Shown: positions 52,896-63,667, counted from the first letter of the stretch. The stretch is 64,000 bases of DNA from Deinococcus yavapaiensis KR-236 (GCF_003217515.1 NZ_QJSX01000002.1:302099-366098), one strand, 5' to 3'. Translations and numbers: made by a program. The notes: generated from the letters alone by a model not told the origin.

Positions 52896-54293
52896 ATGTC
52901 ACTTCTAATCAAGAACGGCGAGATCGTCACGGCGGACGCCCGGTACAAAGCCGACATCTACATCGAGGACGAGACCATCACGATGATCGGTCAGGACATG
53001 CCGGTCCCGGCGGGCGCCGAGGTGATCGACGCGACCGGCAAGCTCGTGTTTCCCGGCTTCATCGATCCGCACGTGCACGTCTACCTGCCGTTCATGGCGA
53101 CCTTCGCCAAGGACACGCACGCCACGGCGAGCAAGGCCGCGTTGATCGGTGGAACGACCACGTTCATCGAGATGTGTTGCCCGTCGCGCGGCGAAGACCT
53201 CATGGAAGGGTACGAACTGTGGAAGTCCAAGGCGGAAGGCAACTCGGCGTGTGACTACACCTTCCACATGGGCGTGTCGAAGTTCGACGACAAGACCGAA
53301 GAGCAACTGCGCGAGATCGTCGCGGACGGCATCACGAGCTTCAAGGTGTTCCTCGCGTACAAGAACTTCTTCGGAGTGGAGGACGACGAGCTCTACAAGA
53401 CCCTCACGCTCGCCAAGGAACTGGGCGTGATCGTCACGGCGCACTGCGAGAATGCCGCGCTCGTCGCCGAACTGCAGCAGCAACTTCTCGGCGAGGGCAA
53501 GACCGGCCCGGAGTACCACGAGGTAAGCCGACCGGTCGAAGTGGAAGCCGAGGGCACCAACCGCTTCGCGACCTTTCTCGAAGTGACGGGCGCCAAGGGG
53601 TACGTCGTGCACCTCTCGTGCCAACCTGCCCTCAAAGCCGCCGTGGCCGCCAAAGAGCGCGGCGTGGACATCACCATCGAGTCGGTCATTCCGCACTTCA
53701 TCCTCGACAAGACGTACGCCGAACGGCCCGGCGTCGAGGGTGCCAAGCACGTCATGAGCCCGCCCCTGCGCGAAAAGAGCAATCAGCAAGCGTTGTGGCG
53801 AGCGCTCGAAGCGGGCCTCATCGACACGGTCGGCACGGACCACTGCCCGTTCGACGTTCAGCAAAAGCACCTCGGGGACGGCGACTTCACGAAGATTCCC
53901 AACGGCATTCCCGCCATCGAGGACCGCGTCAACCTGCTGTGGACGTACGGCGTGTCGCGCGGAGGGCTCGACATCCACCGCTTCGTCGACGTCGCCAGCA
54001 CGAAGGCCGCCAAGCTCTTCGGCTTGTTTCCCCGCAAGGGCGCCGTCGCGGTCGGCAGCGACGCCGACCTCGTCATCTACGATCCCTCGTACCGCGGCGT
54101 CATCTCGGCGAGCACGCACTCCGTCAACAACGATTACAGCGGTTTCGAAGGCATGGAGATCGACGGACGCCCCGAAGTCGTGACGGTTCGCGGACGAGTC
54201 GCCGTCCGTGAAGGCAAGTTCGTCGGCGAAGAGGGAAGAGGCCGCTTGCTGCGGCGCTCCACGTCCTCGACGCCGGAGAAGGCCCTCGTATGA
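52896..54293 (+). CDS. hydA: Dihydropyrimidinase (hydantoinase)
   Basis: 465 residues from ATG 52896 (AAGGAGG upstream). Opens dihydrouracil to N-carbamoyl-beta-alanine. Binuclear zinc site: H59 and H61 in DPHVHV, the carbamylated lysine K150 (TSFKVF), H183 (TAHCEN), H239 (HLSC) and D315 (VGTDHCPFD). The C-terminal tail (GRGRLLRRSTSSTPEKALV) extends beyond the fold. Its stop overlaps the ABC ATPase start by ATGA, so transport and degradation are coupled. Confidence 0.95.
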   Translation: MSLLIKNGEIVTADARYKADIYIEDETITMIGQDMPVPAGAEVIDATGKLVFPGFIDPHVHVYLPFMATFAKDTHATASKAALIGGTTTFIEMCCPSRGEDLMEGYELWKSKAEGNSACDYTFHMGVSKFDDKTEEQLREIVADGITSFKVFLAYKNFFGVEDDELYKTLTLAKELGVIVTAHCENAALVAELQQQLLGEGKTGPEYHEVSRPVEVEAEGTNRFATFLEVTGAKGYVVHLSCQPALKAAVAAKERGVDITIESVIPHFILDKTYAERPGVEGAKHVMSPPLREKSNQQALWRALEAGLIDTVGTDHCPFDVQQKHLGDGDFTKIPNGIPAIEDRVNLLWTYGVSRGGLDIHRFVDVASTKAAKLFGLFPRKGAVAVGSDADLVIYDPSYRGVISASTHSVNNDYSGFEGMEIDGRPEVVTVRGRVAVREGKFVGEEGRGRLLRRSTSSTPEKALV

Positions 54294-55105
54294 CGACGAC
54301 GGTCGCGAGACCCTCGAGCGTCGGCGGCGCGATCAGCGTCCGCAACCTTGGCATGGTCTTCCCGACGGCCGGAGGCGAGACGGTCGCGCTCCAAAACGCC
54401 TCGCTTGAAATCGGGGCGGGCGAGTTCATCAGCCTGATCGGCCCGTCGGGATGCGGCAAGACGACCTTGCTGCGCCTCATGGCGGACTTGCTCACGCCGA
54501 CGTCGGGCGAGCTGCGCGTGGCGGGCCAGACACCGCAGGAAGCGCGCGAACAGCGCGCGTACGGCTACGTCTTTCAAGCGCCCGCCTTGTTCGAGTGGCG
54601 CAACGTTCTGTCGAACGTCATGCTGCCCCTCGAAGTCATGAACTTTCCCAAAGAGGAGCGCCGCGCGCGCGCCGAGACGATGCTGAGGCTCGTGGGCCTG
54701 GAGAAGTTCGCGCGCTCCTATCCGTGGCAATTGTCGGGCGGCATGCAGCAGCGCGTGTCCATCGCTCGCGCGCTCGCCTTCGATCCACCGATCTTGCTGA
54801 TGGACGAGCCGTTCGGAGCGCTCGACGAGATCACCCGCGAGCACCTCAACATGGAACTCCTGCGCCTGTGGCGCGACACGAAGAAAACCGTCGTGTTCGT
54901 CACCCACTCCATCTCCGAGGCGGTGTTCCTGTCGACGCGCGTCGTCGTGATGACGGCCCGGCCCGGCAAGATCGAGGGCGTCGTCGACGTCGACTTGCCG
55001 CAACCGCGCACTGCCGAAGTTCGCGAGACGCCCGCCTTCTTCGAAGCCGCCACGAAAGTGCGCGAACTGCTGCGCAAGGGGCACGGCTTCGACGTGGTGG
55101 AGTGA
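54290..55105 (+). CDS. ABC transporter ATP-binding protein (SsuB/ThiZ type) of pyrimidine cluster
   Basis: 271 residues. Walker A GPSGCGKTTLLR, Q-loop YVFQAPALFEWRN, signature LSGGMQQRVSIARALAF, Walker B ILLMDEPFGALD and FVTHSISEAVFLS. Nitrate/sulfonate/pyrimidine-precursor importer subfamily. ATGA overlap with hydA; permease starts two bases after its stop. Likely brings uracil, thymine, a hydantoin or related pyrimidine into the cell. Confidence 0.92.
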   Translation: MTTTVARPSSVGGAISVRNLGMVFPTAGGETVALQNASLEIGAGEFISLIGPSGCGKTTLLRLMADLLTPTSGELRVAGQTPQEAREQRAYGYVFQAPALFEWRNVLSNVMLPLEVMNFPKEERRARAETMLRLVGLEKFARSYPWQLSGGMQQRVSIARALAFDPPILLMDEPFGALDEITREHLNMELLRLWRDTKKTVVFVTHSISEAVFLSTRVVVMTARPGKIEGVVDVDLPQPRTAEVRETPAFFEAATKVRELLRKGHGFDVVE

Positions 55106-55107
55106 GC

Positions 55108-56016
55108 ATGACGACCCTGCCTTCTCCCGGCGCGCGCTCCTCGCGCCCGAAGCGCTCGACGGGCAACTTCTGGCCGATGGCGATCGTCGCCTTCTTGGTG
55201 CTCGCGCTGTACTGGCCTTTGATGTTGTGGGTGAACGCCGGGCAAGCGCAGCGCATCATGGCGACTGGCGCCGACCTCGGATGTGGCACGGCGACTCAAT
55301 GCGCGACGCAGCTTCGTAATCCGACGCTTCCCGCGCCTGGACAACTCCTCTCGGGCTTTCGCGCGCTCAGCGTTCCGCCCTTCTCCACCACGAGCGCGCC
55401 TTCCAACGCCTTGGTGACGGCGGGTGAAACGATCGTGGGACTCGCCATCGCGTCCGTCCTCGGCATCGTCCTCGCGCTCTTGCTGGTGATCAGCCGAGGC
55501 TTCGAGCGGGCCGTGCTGCCGTGGCTCATCGCCTCGCAGATGGTTCCGATCATCGCCCTCGCCCCGATGCTCGCCGTCGTGCTGGGACAGTACGGGGTGC
55601 AAGGCTGGGTGCCCAAGGCGATCATCGCCGCGTACATCGCGTTCTTTCCCGTCGCGATCGGCGTGGCCCGCGGCCTGCGCAGTCCCGACCCGCTTCAGCT
55701 CGACTTGCTGCGGACGTACCACGCGGGGCACGCGACGGTGTTCTGGAAGCTGCAACTGCCCGCCTCCATCCCATTCCTGTTCACGGCCCTCAAGGTCGCG
55801 GCGACGGCCGCCCTCATCGGGTCGATCGTCGCCGAGATCAGCACGATTTCGTTCAGCGGCCTCGGAAAAATGCTCGCCGAGAACTCGCGCGCTTCCGACA
55901 CGATCGCCTTGTGGGTGATCATGATTTACGGAGCCGCCCTCGGGATCTTCCTCGTGGGCCTCGTCGGCTTGATCGAAAGGGCGGTGACGCCGTGGCGAGT
56001 CGGGCAGCCGAAGTAA
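55108..56016 (+). CDS. ABC transporter permease 1 of pyrimidine cluster
   Basis: 302 residues from ATG 55108; the larger open frame upstream is antisense/out-of-frame with the ATPase and not real. About six hydrophobic helices; MetI-type domain ~105-295 with EAA-like loop (GLRSPDPLQLDLLRTYHAGH, ...WKLQLPASIPFLFTALKVAA). It has a ~25-residue N-terminal tail and a poorly conserved soluble segment (GTATQCATQLRNPTLPAPG) between helices 1 and 2. Part of the SsuC/ThiX-like importer. Confidence 0.9.
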   Translation: MTTLPSPGARSSRPKRSTGNFWPMAIVAFLVLALYWPLMLWVNAGQAQRIMATGADLGCGTATQCATQLRNPTLPAPGQLLSGFRALSVPPFSTTSAPSNALVTAGETIVGLAIASVLGIVLALLLVISRGFERAVLPWLIASQMVPIIALAPMLAVVLGQYGVQGWVPKAIIAAYIAFFPVAIGVARGLRSPDPLQLDLLRTYHAGHATVFWKLQLPASIPFLFTALKVAATAALIGSIVAEISTISFSGLGKMLAENSRASDTIALWVIMIYGAALGIFLVGLVGLIERAVTPWRVGQPK

Positions 56017-56969
56017 AGCTGAGGCGCGGCGGCGTCGCCCCGCTCGCCCTCGGGTGGGGTCTCGTCGTCGCCAGCTTCGTGCTGCTGGGCGTGGCGATCT
56101 CGCAAGTGCTGAACGTCCAGTTCGGCACGACGCCCTCCAACCAGGGAACTGTCCTGCTTCTCACGGCGCTCGGCGTGGTCTTGGGCGTGTTCGGCATCGG
56201 CCGCATCGCCGACCGGACGCGGGGCCTGACGCCCGCCCTCGTCACCTTCGTCTTCTCCCTGCTCGCCGTCGAGGCGTTGCTGCGCGCGTACGCCGTCCCG
56301 CCCGGCCTCATCCCCACGCCGAGCCGCGTTTGGACGGCGCTCGTCAACGGCCTCGAAGTGCTCGCTCGAGACGCCGCCGTGACCTTCGTGCAAGAAGCGC
56401 TCGTCGGTTACCTAGGCGGCACCATCGTCGCGATCCTCGTGGCGCTCGCCGTGGTCCGCTTCCGCTTCTTGGAGCGCGGCCTCCTGCCGTACGCCGCGGT
56501 CGCCAGCAGCGTTCCCATCGTCGCGCTCGCTCCGGTCATCGTGAAGGCGTTCGGTCTCGAACCCGTCTCGAAGGCGATCATCGTCGGCATCACCGTCTTC
56601 TTCCCGATCGTCGTGAACGTCGTGCGCGGTCTGCAAAGCGCGAATCCACACCACCTCGACTTGATGCGGACGTACGCCGTCCCGCCCGCCCGCACCTTCT
56701 TGCTCGTCCGCGTGCCCTCGGCCCTGCCGTTTTTGTTCACGGCCCTCAAGATCGCCACGACCCTCGCCATGATCGGCGCGATCGTCGGCGAGTTTTTCGG
56801 CGCGACCGGCGAGGGGCTGGGGTTCCGCATTCAGATCGAGGCGGGACGCTTCAACCTCGACGTCGTCTGGGCGGCCATCGTCGTCGCCAGCGTTCTCGGT
56901 ATCGCCTTCTACGGCCTCGTGTCGTGGCTGGAAAGTCGCTTCACCTTCCGCTTCGGAAGCGCGAAGTGA
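55992..56969 (+). CDS. ABC transporter permease 2 of pyrimidine cluster
   Basis: 325 residues from GTG 55992, overlapping the end of permease 1 by 25 bases; no ATG start exists near the beginning of the hydrophobic core. About eight hydrophobic segments; MetI-type domain with loop VRGLQSANPHHLDLMRTYAV and VRVPSALPFLFTALKIATTL, clearly related to permease 1. The pair probably forms a heterodimer. The exact start is uncertain. Confidence 0.85.
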   Translation: MASRAAEVKLRRGGVAPLALGWGLVVASFVLLGVAISQVLNVQFGTTPSNQGTVLLLTALGVVLGVFGIGRIADRTRGLTPALVTFVFSLLAVEALLRAYAVPPGLIPTPSRVWTALVNGLEVLARDAAVTFVQEALVGYLGGTIVAILVALAVVRFRFLERGLLPYAAVASSVPIVALAPVIVKAFGLEPVSKAIIVGITVFFPIVVNVVRGLQSANPHHLDLMRTYAVPPARTFLLVRVPSALPFLFTALKIATTLAMIGAIVGEFFGATGEGLGFRIQIEAGRFNLDVVWAAIVVASVLGIAFYGLVSWLESRFTFRFGSAK

Positions 56970-57004
56970 TTCGCTCGTTTCCCACCTTCCCAAGGAGGAA
57001 GCTT

Positions 57005-58084
57005 ATGAAGAAGAAGACGTTGCTGCTGGCCGGTCTCGTGGTCGTCACGGGAGCCCTCTCGACGGCGAGCGCGCAAAATCAGCGCCTCATCCCGGTTCGT
57101 CTGCAGTTGAAGTGGTTTCCGCAAGCGCAGTTCGCGGGCTTCTTCGTGGCGAAGGCGAAGAACTACTTCCGTGACGAAGGGCTCGACGTGACGCTCGTGC
57201 CCATCGGCGACCAAAGTCCCATCCAAACGGTCGCGACGGGCACGGCGGACTTCGGAACGACGTGGATCACCGACCTCCTCACGGCGCGTCAGCAAGGCTT
57301 GCCCGTCGTGCACATCGCTCAGATCTTCCAGCGAAGCGGGTACACCCTCGTGGCCTTGCGCAACTCGAACATCTCGAACGTCGCGGGCTTCAAAGGCAAG
57401 CGCATCGGCGTGTGGCCGAGCGGCAACGAATATCCGGTTCTCGCCTTGTTGAAGCGCAACAAGCTCACGAGCAGCCTCGAGTCGAACGTCGCACGGCCCG
57501 ACGTGCAAGCCGTGACGTATCCCTTCGATCCCAGCCTCGTGTTTCCCGAAAAGGTCGACCTCGTGTCCGCCATGACGTACAACGAGCTCAACCAAATTCA
57601 AGGGCTCGGCTACGACATGAGCAAGTTGCGCGTCTTCCGCCTCGCCGACCTCGGGATCAACCTCCTCGAGGACAACATGTTCACGACGCAGGCCGTGCTG
57701 AACAACACGAACTTCAAAGGTTCGGGCTTGTCGGGCCGTGAAGTCGCCGCGCGCCTCGTTCGCGCTTCCATCAAAGGTTGGGATTACGCGGTCAAGAATC
57801 AGAAGGAGGCCGTTCAAATCGTGTTGCCGCAGTGTGGCAACACGTGCCGTGGCAGCGGAACGCGCGCCGATCCTCTGCAACACCAGACGTGGCAGATGGC
57901 GGAAGTCGCCAAGCTGTACAACGCGGGCCCGACGCTCAAGGGCAACGCCGGGCTTCTCGATCCCGCGACCTTCAAGGCGAACGTGACACTGCTCAAGAGT
58001 CTCGGCATCCTGAAGGCCGATCCGCCCGCGAACGTCGTCGATTACAAGGTGTGGGAAGCAGCGACTGGCAAGAAGGCGCCGTAA
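57005..58084 (+). CDS. ABC substrate-binding protein (NMT1/THI5-like)
   Basis: 359 residues from ATG 57005 (AAGGAGG upstream). Signal peptide MKKKTLLLAGLVVVTGALST then ASAQ. Mature protein VRLQLKWFPQAQFAGFFVAK, ATGTADFGTTWITDLLTARQ, GKRIGVWPSGNEYPVLALL and SLVFPEKVDLVSAMTYNEL, the NMT1/THI5-like fold that in relatives binds pyrimidine precursors or riboflavin-like ligands. It is the periplasmic receptor for the two permeases; location in the cluster suggests a pyrimidine or hydantoin ligand. Confidence 0.9.
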   Translation: MKKKTLLLAGLVVVTGALSTASAQNQRLIPVRLQLKWFPQAQFAGFFVAKAKNYFRDEGLDVTLVPIGDQSPIQTVATGTADFGTTWITDLLTARQQGLPVVHIAQIFQRSGYTLVALRNSNISNVAGFKGKRIGVWPSGNEYPVLALLKRNKLTSSLESNVARPDVQAVTYPFDPSLVFPEKVDLVSAMTYNELNQIQGLGYDMSKLRVFRLADLGINLLEDNMFTTQAVLNNTNFKGSGLSGREVAARLVRASIKGWDYAVKNQKEAVQIVLPQCGNTCRGSGTRADPLQHQTWQMAEVAKLYNAGPTLKGNAGLLDPATFKANVTLLKSLGILKADPPANVVDYKVWEAATGKKAP

Positions 58085-58093
58085 CGCCTCGAG

Positions 58094-58137
58094 ACGAGGG
58101 ACGAGGGCCATGGAAGGACGGGGCTCTCGTCCCTCGT
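58094..58137 (+). terminator. Hairpin between transporter genes and amidase
   Basis: ACGAGGGACGAG / CTCGTCCCTCGT, perfect 12-bp stem with a 20-base loop. Possible terminator or processing site between the two halves of the cluster; no T-run follows. Confidence 0.5.
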
Positions 58138-58161
58138 TCACGACTTTCGACGGGGGTGTGT

Positions 58162-59424
58162 ATGCTCGATCCGAAACGAACCATCGACGAACTCAAAGAA
58201 CTGCGGGCACTCACCGGTGACGAAAACGGCGCGCAACGCGTCGCGTTCACGCCGACGTGGGCGCGAGCGCGCGAGTTTCTGCGCTCGAAGCTCGCCGAGC
58301 TTCCCGTGGAAGTTCATCAAGACGCCGCCGGGAACCTCTGGGCGACGCTGCAAGGAGAGAGCGAGCAGGCTCTGCTGATCGGCGGGCACATCGACTCGGT
58401 GCCGAACGGCGGGTGGCTCGACGGGTGCCTCAACGTCTTGGCGGGCCTGGAAATTCTGAGGCGCCTCGCCGCCCAAGGCAAGCCGAAGTTCACGGTGCGC
58501 CTCGTGGACTGGGCGGACGAGGAAGGCGCGCGCTTCGGGCGCAGCCTGTTCGGGTCGAGCGCGGCGAGCGGCACGATGAATCCCGAGGAGTTGCGCGCCT
58601 TGCACGACAAGGACGGCGTGAGCCTTCCGGACGCGATCGCCCCGTACGACATCGACTTCGACTCGGTGCTGAACGCGCGCGAGGAACTCGAACACGCCGC
58701 CGCGTACATCGAGCTTCACATCGAGCAGGGACCGGTCTTGGAAAGCCTGGACCTTCCGCTCGGCGCGGTCCTCGGGACCTTCGGCGTGGAGCGCCACACG
58801 ATCACTTGGAAGGGGCAGGCGGCGCACTCGGGCTCGACGCCCATGGACAAGCGTCGCGACGCGTTTCTCGCGGCGGGCAAGATGGCGCACGAAGTCTACG
58901 AGATCACGGGACGCAACGGCGGCGTGAGTACCATCGGGCGATGCTCGACGCTTCCCGGCATCGTGACGAGCGTCGTGGAGACATGCGAGATCAGCCTCGA
59001 CCAACGGCACCTCGACTTGCAGATGTTGAATCGCATGTGGCAAGAGGCGCAGGACGCGGCGGCAAGGTTCGCGCAAGAAGGCGGCCTCTCCGTGTCCTTC
59101 GGCAACCTCTGGCGCATCGACCCGATGCCGTTCCATCCTGAGCTCATCGACTTTTGCGACGAGGCGATTCGTGAAACGGTCGGCGTGTCTCACCGTCTGC
59201 CGTCGGGACCGTTGCACGACGCGGCGGAAGTCGCGCGCGCGGGCGTCCCGACGGTGATGATGTTCGTGCAAAGCCTGTACGGAATCAGTCACAACAAGAT
59301 CGAGGACACGAAGGAAGAGCATCTCCTCTCGAGCGTGACCGCCTTCGACAAGCTCGCCGACAAAGTACTCGCTTGGCTGGCGACGCGCCCGACCGAGACG
59401 CGAAGGGCGATCGGCGCGGACTGA
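58162..59424 (+). CDS. M20-family N-carbamoyl amidase (beta-ureidopropionase / HyuC-like)
   Basis: 420 residues from ATG 58162 (GGGGGTG upstream). Zinc-dependent amidohydrolase: metal ligands H76 (IGGHIDSVP), D87 (GWLDGCLN), E121 (ADEEGARF), a later His (LPSGPLHDAAE) and the dimerisation/substrate His in ELHIEQGP (H186). Expected to hydrolyse N-carbamoyl-beta-alanine to beta-alanine, CO2 and ammonia, following HydA. Related to L-N-carbamoyl-amino-acid hydrolases and allantoate amidohydrolases; cluster context favours beta-ureidopropionase. Confidence 0.9.
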   Translation: MLDPKRTIDELKELRALTGDENGAQRVAFTPTWARAREFLRSKLAELPVEVHQDAAGNLWATLQGESEQALLIGGHIDSVPNGGWLDGCLNVLAGLEILRRLAAQGKPKFTVRLVDWADEEGARFGRSLFGSSAASGTMNPEELRALHDKDGVSLPDAIAPYDIDFDSVLNAREELEHAAAYIELHIEQGPVLESLDLPLGAVLGTFGVERHTITWKGQAAHSGSTPMDKRRDAFLAAGKMAHEVYEITGRNGGVSTIGRCSTLPGIVTSVVETCEISLDQRHLDLQMLNRMWQEAQDAAARFAQEGGLSVSFGNLWRIDPMPFHPELIDFCDEAIRETVGVSHRLPSGPLHDAAEVARAGVPTVMMFVQSLYGISHNKIEDTKEEHLLSSVTAFDKLADKVLAWLATRPTETRRAIGAD

Positions 59425-59426
59425 CC

Positions 59427-60170
59427 ATGCTGCCGACTTTGCGCGAAATCCTCGATCTGCCCGCCTTCTCGGGCGCGCTCGTCCTGAGCGGTCAAGGTCA
59501 GCTGGAAGCGCGCGTGACGTGGGTGCATGTCAGCGAGGTGCTCGACGGGCACCGCTTCTTGTCGGGCGGCGAACTGTTGCTGTCGACCGGGTTGGAGCTG
59601 GCGAACGCGAGCGTCGAGGCGCGCGGGCAGTACGTGCGCAACCTCGCGCAGAGCGGCGCGACGGGGTTGGCGCTCGAACTCGTCCGCAATTTGCGTGACG
59701 TCCCACCGGAGATGCTGGGCGCCGCGAGAATGTTGAACTTTCCGATCTTGGCGTTTTCCCATGAGGTGCGCTTCGCCGACCTCACGCGCGCGGCTCACGA
59801 GCGCATCTTGCGTCCGCACGGCTCGCCGGGCGAGGGCAGCCTCGCGCCCGTCATGGCGGCGCTCGTGGAGACGGGCCGCGCAGAGACGTTCGTGAAAGCG
59901 CAACTCGGTCCCCTGCTCACCCTTCCGAGCCGACCGAGGGCGACGCTGCTCGCCACCCTCGACTTCCTGCTGCGGCATCACATGAACGTCGCCGAGGTCG
60001 CGCGTCAACTCGGCGTGCGGCGCCAGACGATCTACTACCGCCTCGACCAGGTCACGGGAATGCTCGGCGACATCGGCGAGGCGAGGCGCTCGGTCGCGCT
60101 CGCCTTGGCGTTGCAATTGTGCCGGGACGGCGCCGTGGAACTCGACCGCATCGGACAGAGTGTCTCTTGA
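59427..60170 (+). CDS. Short PucR-family transcriptional regulator
   Basis: 247 residues from ATG 59427, two bases after the amidase stop. N-terminal PucR domain ~1-130 (PTLREILDLPAFSGALVLSG; LSGGELLLSTGLELANASVE) and C-terminal HTH_30 (~185-245; RHHMNVAEVARQLGVRRQTI, YYRLDQ). It lacks the central GGDEF-like domain found in most PucR-family proteins (usually near 500 residues). PucR-type proteins control purine/pyrimidine or amino-acid catabolism; a cluster-specific regulator is likely. Confidence 0.85.
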   Translation: MLPTLREILDLPAFSGALVLSGQGQLEARVTWVHVSEVLDGHRFLSGGELLLSTGLELANASVEARGQYVRNLAQSGATGLALELVRNLRDVPPEMLGAARMLNFPILAFSHEVRFADLTRAAHERILRPHGSPGEGSLAPVMAALVETGRAETFVKAQLGPLLTLPSRPRATLLATLDFLLRHHMNVAEVARQLGVRRQTIYYRLDQVTGMLGDIGEARRSVALALALQLCRDGAVELDRIGQSVS

Positions 60171-60226
60171 GACGGGCGCGACGAAGCGCCTAGCATGAGG
60201 TCAATCAACTTCAACGGAGGTGGCGC

Positions 60227-61573
60227 ATGACGCCCAGTAGGGAAGAGATCGTTTCCGAGAACCGCGAGTACACCCTTTTCTCGTGGTCCGTGCAAAGCGC
60301 CGCCAATCCCATCACGATGGTGGGCGGTCACGGCAGTCACTTCGTGGACGCGGACGGCAACGAGTGGCTGGACATCGCGTCTCAGCTCATCAACATCAAC
60401 GTCGGGCACCAGCACCCGAAGGTCATCGAAGCGATCAAGAAGCAGGTGGACGAGTTGTGCTTCGCCGCGCCCGCCTTCGCGACCGAGGCGCGCGGCAAGC
60501 TTGGCAAGAAACTCGCCGAGGTGACGGGCCTCGCCAAGAGCTTTTTCACGCTCGGAGGCTCGGAAGCCAACGAGAACGCCATGAAGATCGCGCGGCTCGT
60601 GACGGGCCGCGACAAGATCATCACGCGCTACCGCTCGTACCACGGAGCGACGATGGGCTCCATGACGGCGTCGGGCGATCCGCGTCGCTGGCCGGTCGAG
60701 CCCGGCATTCCGGGCATCGTGCGGGCGTTCGATCCGTATTGCTACCGCTGCCCTTTCGGCAAGGAGCCGACCTCGTGCCGCCGAGAGTGCGTGTCGCACA
60801 TCGAGGAGATCATCCAGATGGAAGGGCCGCACAACGTCGCGGCGATCATGGTCGAGGGCATCACGGGCAGCAACGGTTTGCTCGTGCCGCCTGACGACTA
60901 CTACCCGAAACTGCGCGCCTTGTGCGACAAGTACGACATCCTTCTCATCACTGACGAGGTCATGAGCGGTTTCGGCCGCACCGGCACGTACCTGTCCACG
61001 CAGCACTACGGCATCCTGCCCGACATCGTGACGAGCGCCAAGGGCCTCACGAGCGGGTACATGCCGCTCGGCGCCGTCATCGTGAATCAGCGTATCGCCG
61101 ACTTCTTCGAGAACAGCATGCTGTGGGGCGGCCTGACCTACTCCAGCCACCCCGTGAGCTGCGCGGCGGCCCTCGCGAACTTGCAAGTCTACGAAGAAGA
61201 GCACCTGTTCGAAAACGCCACGCTGCTCGGCGCTTACCTCGCCGAGCGTCTCGAAGGGATGCGCGCCTCGTACGCCTGCGTCGGGGACGTTCGCTACAAA
61301 GGCTTGTTCACGGTGATCGAGCTCGTGCGCGACAAGGAGACGAAAGAACCGCTCGCTCCCTTCAACGGCACCAGCCCGGAGATGCAAAAGCTCGCGGGGC
61401 ACCTCAAGTCGAAGTACCTCTACGCCTTTTCGCGCTTCAACATGCTCTGGATCTGCCCGCCCCTCGTCATCACTAAGGACGAGCTCGACTTCGCCTTGAG
61501 CGCCATCGAAGAAGGCCTCGCCCTCGTAGACGAGATCATCGGCGCTCGGCAAGTCGTTTCCGCCGACGACTGA
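60227..61573 (+). CDS. Class III aminotransferase (probable beta-alanine aminotransferase)
   Basis: 448 residues from ATG 60227 (ACGGAGG upstream). PLP-lysine K272 in TSAKGLTSGY; FTLGGSEANENAMKIARL, RYRSYHGATMGSMTASGD, LITDEVMSGFGRTG and LTYSSHPVSCAAALAN. Resembles taurine- or beta-alanine-pyruvate aminotransferases. A Cys-rich segment (CYRCPFGKEPTSCRREC, residues ~170-186) is a subfamily feature that may bind a metal. In this cluster the likely reaction is beta-alanine (or beta-aminoisobutyrate) to malonate semialdehyde. Confidence 0.88.
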   Translation: MTPSREEIVSENREYTLFSWSVQSAANPITMVGGHGSHFVDADGNEWLDIASQLININVGHQHPKVIEAIKKQVDELCFAAPAFATEARGKLGKKLAEVTGLAKSFFTLGGSEANENAMKIARLVTGRDKIITRYRSYHGATMGSMTASGDPRRWPVEPGIPGIVRAFDPYCYRCPFGKEPTSCRRECVSHIEEIIQMEGPHNVAAIMVEGITGSNGLLVPPDDYYPKLRALCDKYDILLITDEVMSGFGRTGTYLSTQHYGILPDIVTSAKGLTSGYMPLGAVIVNQRIADFFENSMLWGGLTYSSHPVSCAAALANLQVYEEEHLFENATLLGAYLAERLEGMRASYACVGDVRYKGLFTVIELVRDKETKEPLAPFNGTSPEMQKLAGHLKSKYLYAFSRFNMLWICPPLVITKDELDFALSAIEEGLALVDEIIGARQVVSADD

Positions 61574-61626
61574 TTCTCGTTCGTGAGGGGCCGCGCCTCT
61601 TCCTTCTCTCGCACGTGGAGACTCCC

Positions 61627-63141
<1,515 letters not shown>

Positions 63142-63156
63142 TTGCGTCGAACGCCG

Positions 63157-63182
63157 GGGAGAGGGTATCGCCACCCTCTCCC
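63157..63182 (+). terminator. Terminator hairpin after mmsA
   Basis: GGGAGAGGGT / ACCCTCTCCC, ten-base stem with loop ATCGCC; leads into TCATGTTATG. Confidence 0.65.
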
Positions 63183-63188
63183 TCATGT

Positions 63189-63194
63189 TATGCT
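63189..63194 (+). promoter_or_regulatory. -10 box TATGCT of small membrane protein gene (leaderless)
   Basis: TATGCT, six bases (cattct), then ATG 63201; no ribosome-binding site. Confidence 0.6.
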
Positions 63195-63200
63195 CATTCT

Positions 63201-63614
63201 ATGACCCTCGCTCGACCTGAGAAGTTGCCGTGGGTGACCACGTCGCTGATCGTGAACATCGTGCTCGGAGCCCTCGGTGTGTTGATGCTGCCCTTCGTCG
63301 GCGCGCTGCTCAACTTCCTTTTCGGCATGTCGGCGTCCAGCACCGACCTCAGCGCGGATGATGTGGCGGGGCTCAACTTCGCGCGCGTATTCACGGGCGC
63401 CACCCTGTGGATCTCGGCGTTCTTAGGACTCGCGTGGCTGGCGTTCGAGTTCTTCGCTTTGAAAGCCGTTCAGCAAGGTCGCGCTTGGGGACGGACGGCC
63501 GCCATCGTCATTTTTGTCTTCGCGCTTTTCAACTTTCCGTTCGGAACGATCGTCGGAATTTTTGGCCTGATCGGCGCCCTCGACCCTGAAGTGCAACGCT
63601 ACACGAGCCGCTGA
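63201..63614 (+). CDS. Small multi-pass membrane protein of unknown function
   Basis: 137 residues from ATG 63201, chosen because of the TATGCT box six bases upstream. Four hydrophobic segments: TTSLIVNIVLGALGVLMLPF (~13-32), the loop FLFGMSASSTDLSADDVAGL, ATLWISAFLGLAWLAFEFFA, AAIVIFVFALFNFPFGTIVG and IFGLIGAL. It belongs to no family I can name. Polarity GRAWGRTAAI... between helices. It lies in the spacer between mmsA and tuf. Confidence 0.75.
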   Translation: MTLARPEKLPWVTTSLIVNIVLGALGVLMLPFVGALLNFLFGMSASSTDLSADDVAGLNFARVFTGATLWISAFLGLAWLAFEFFALKAVQQGRAWGRTAAIVIFVFALFNFPFGTIVGIFGLIGALDPEVQRYTSR

Positions 63615-63624
63615 AGAGCAAAGA

Positions 63625-63667
63625 CGAAGAGGAAAGGGGAAGCCGCCAGCTTCCCCTTTCCTCTTCG
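63625..63667. terminator. Long perfect hairpin, probable bidirectional terminator
   Basis: 19-bp perfect stem (C63625-C63643 pairing with G63649-G63667) with loop CGCCA. No T-run on either side, but the stem alone is very stable. Confidence 0.65.

Noticed and set aside
54451..55107. Large extension of permease 1 into the ATPase gene
   Set aside because: Out-of-frame overlap with a well-conserved ATPase; arginine-rich and not family-like.
60727..60800. Cys-rich segment in the class III aminotransferase as a novel metal site
   Set aside because: A similar CYRCPFG...C...C segment is known in this aminotransferase subfamily, so it is not novel.
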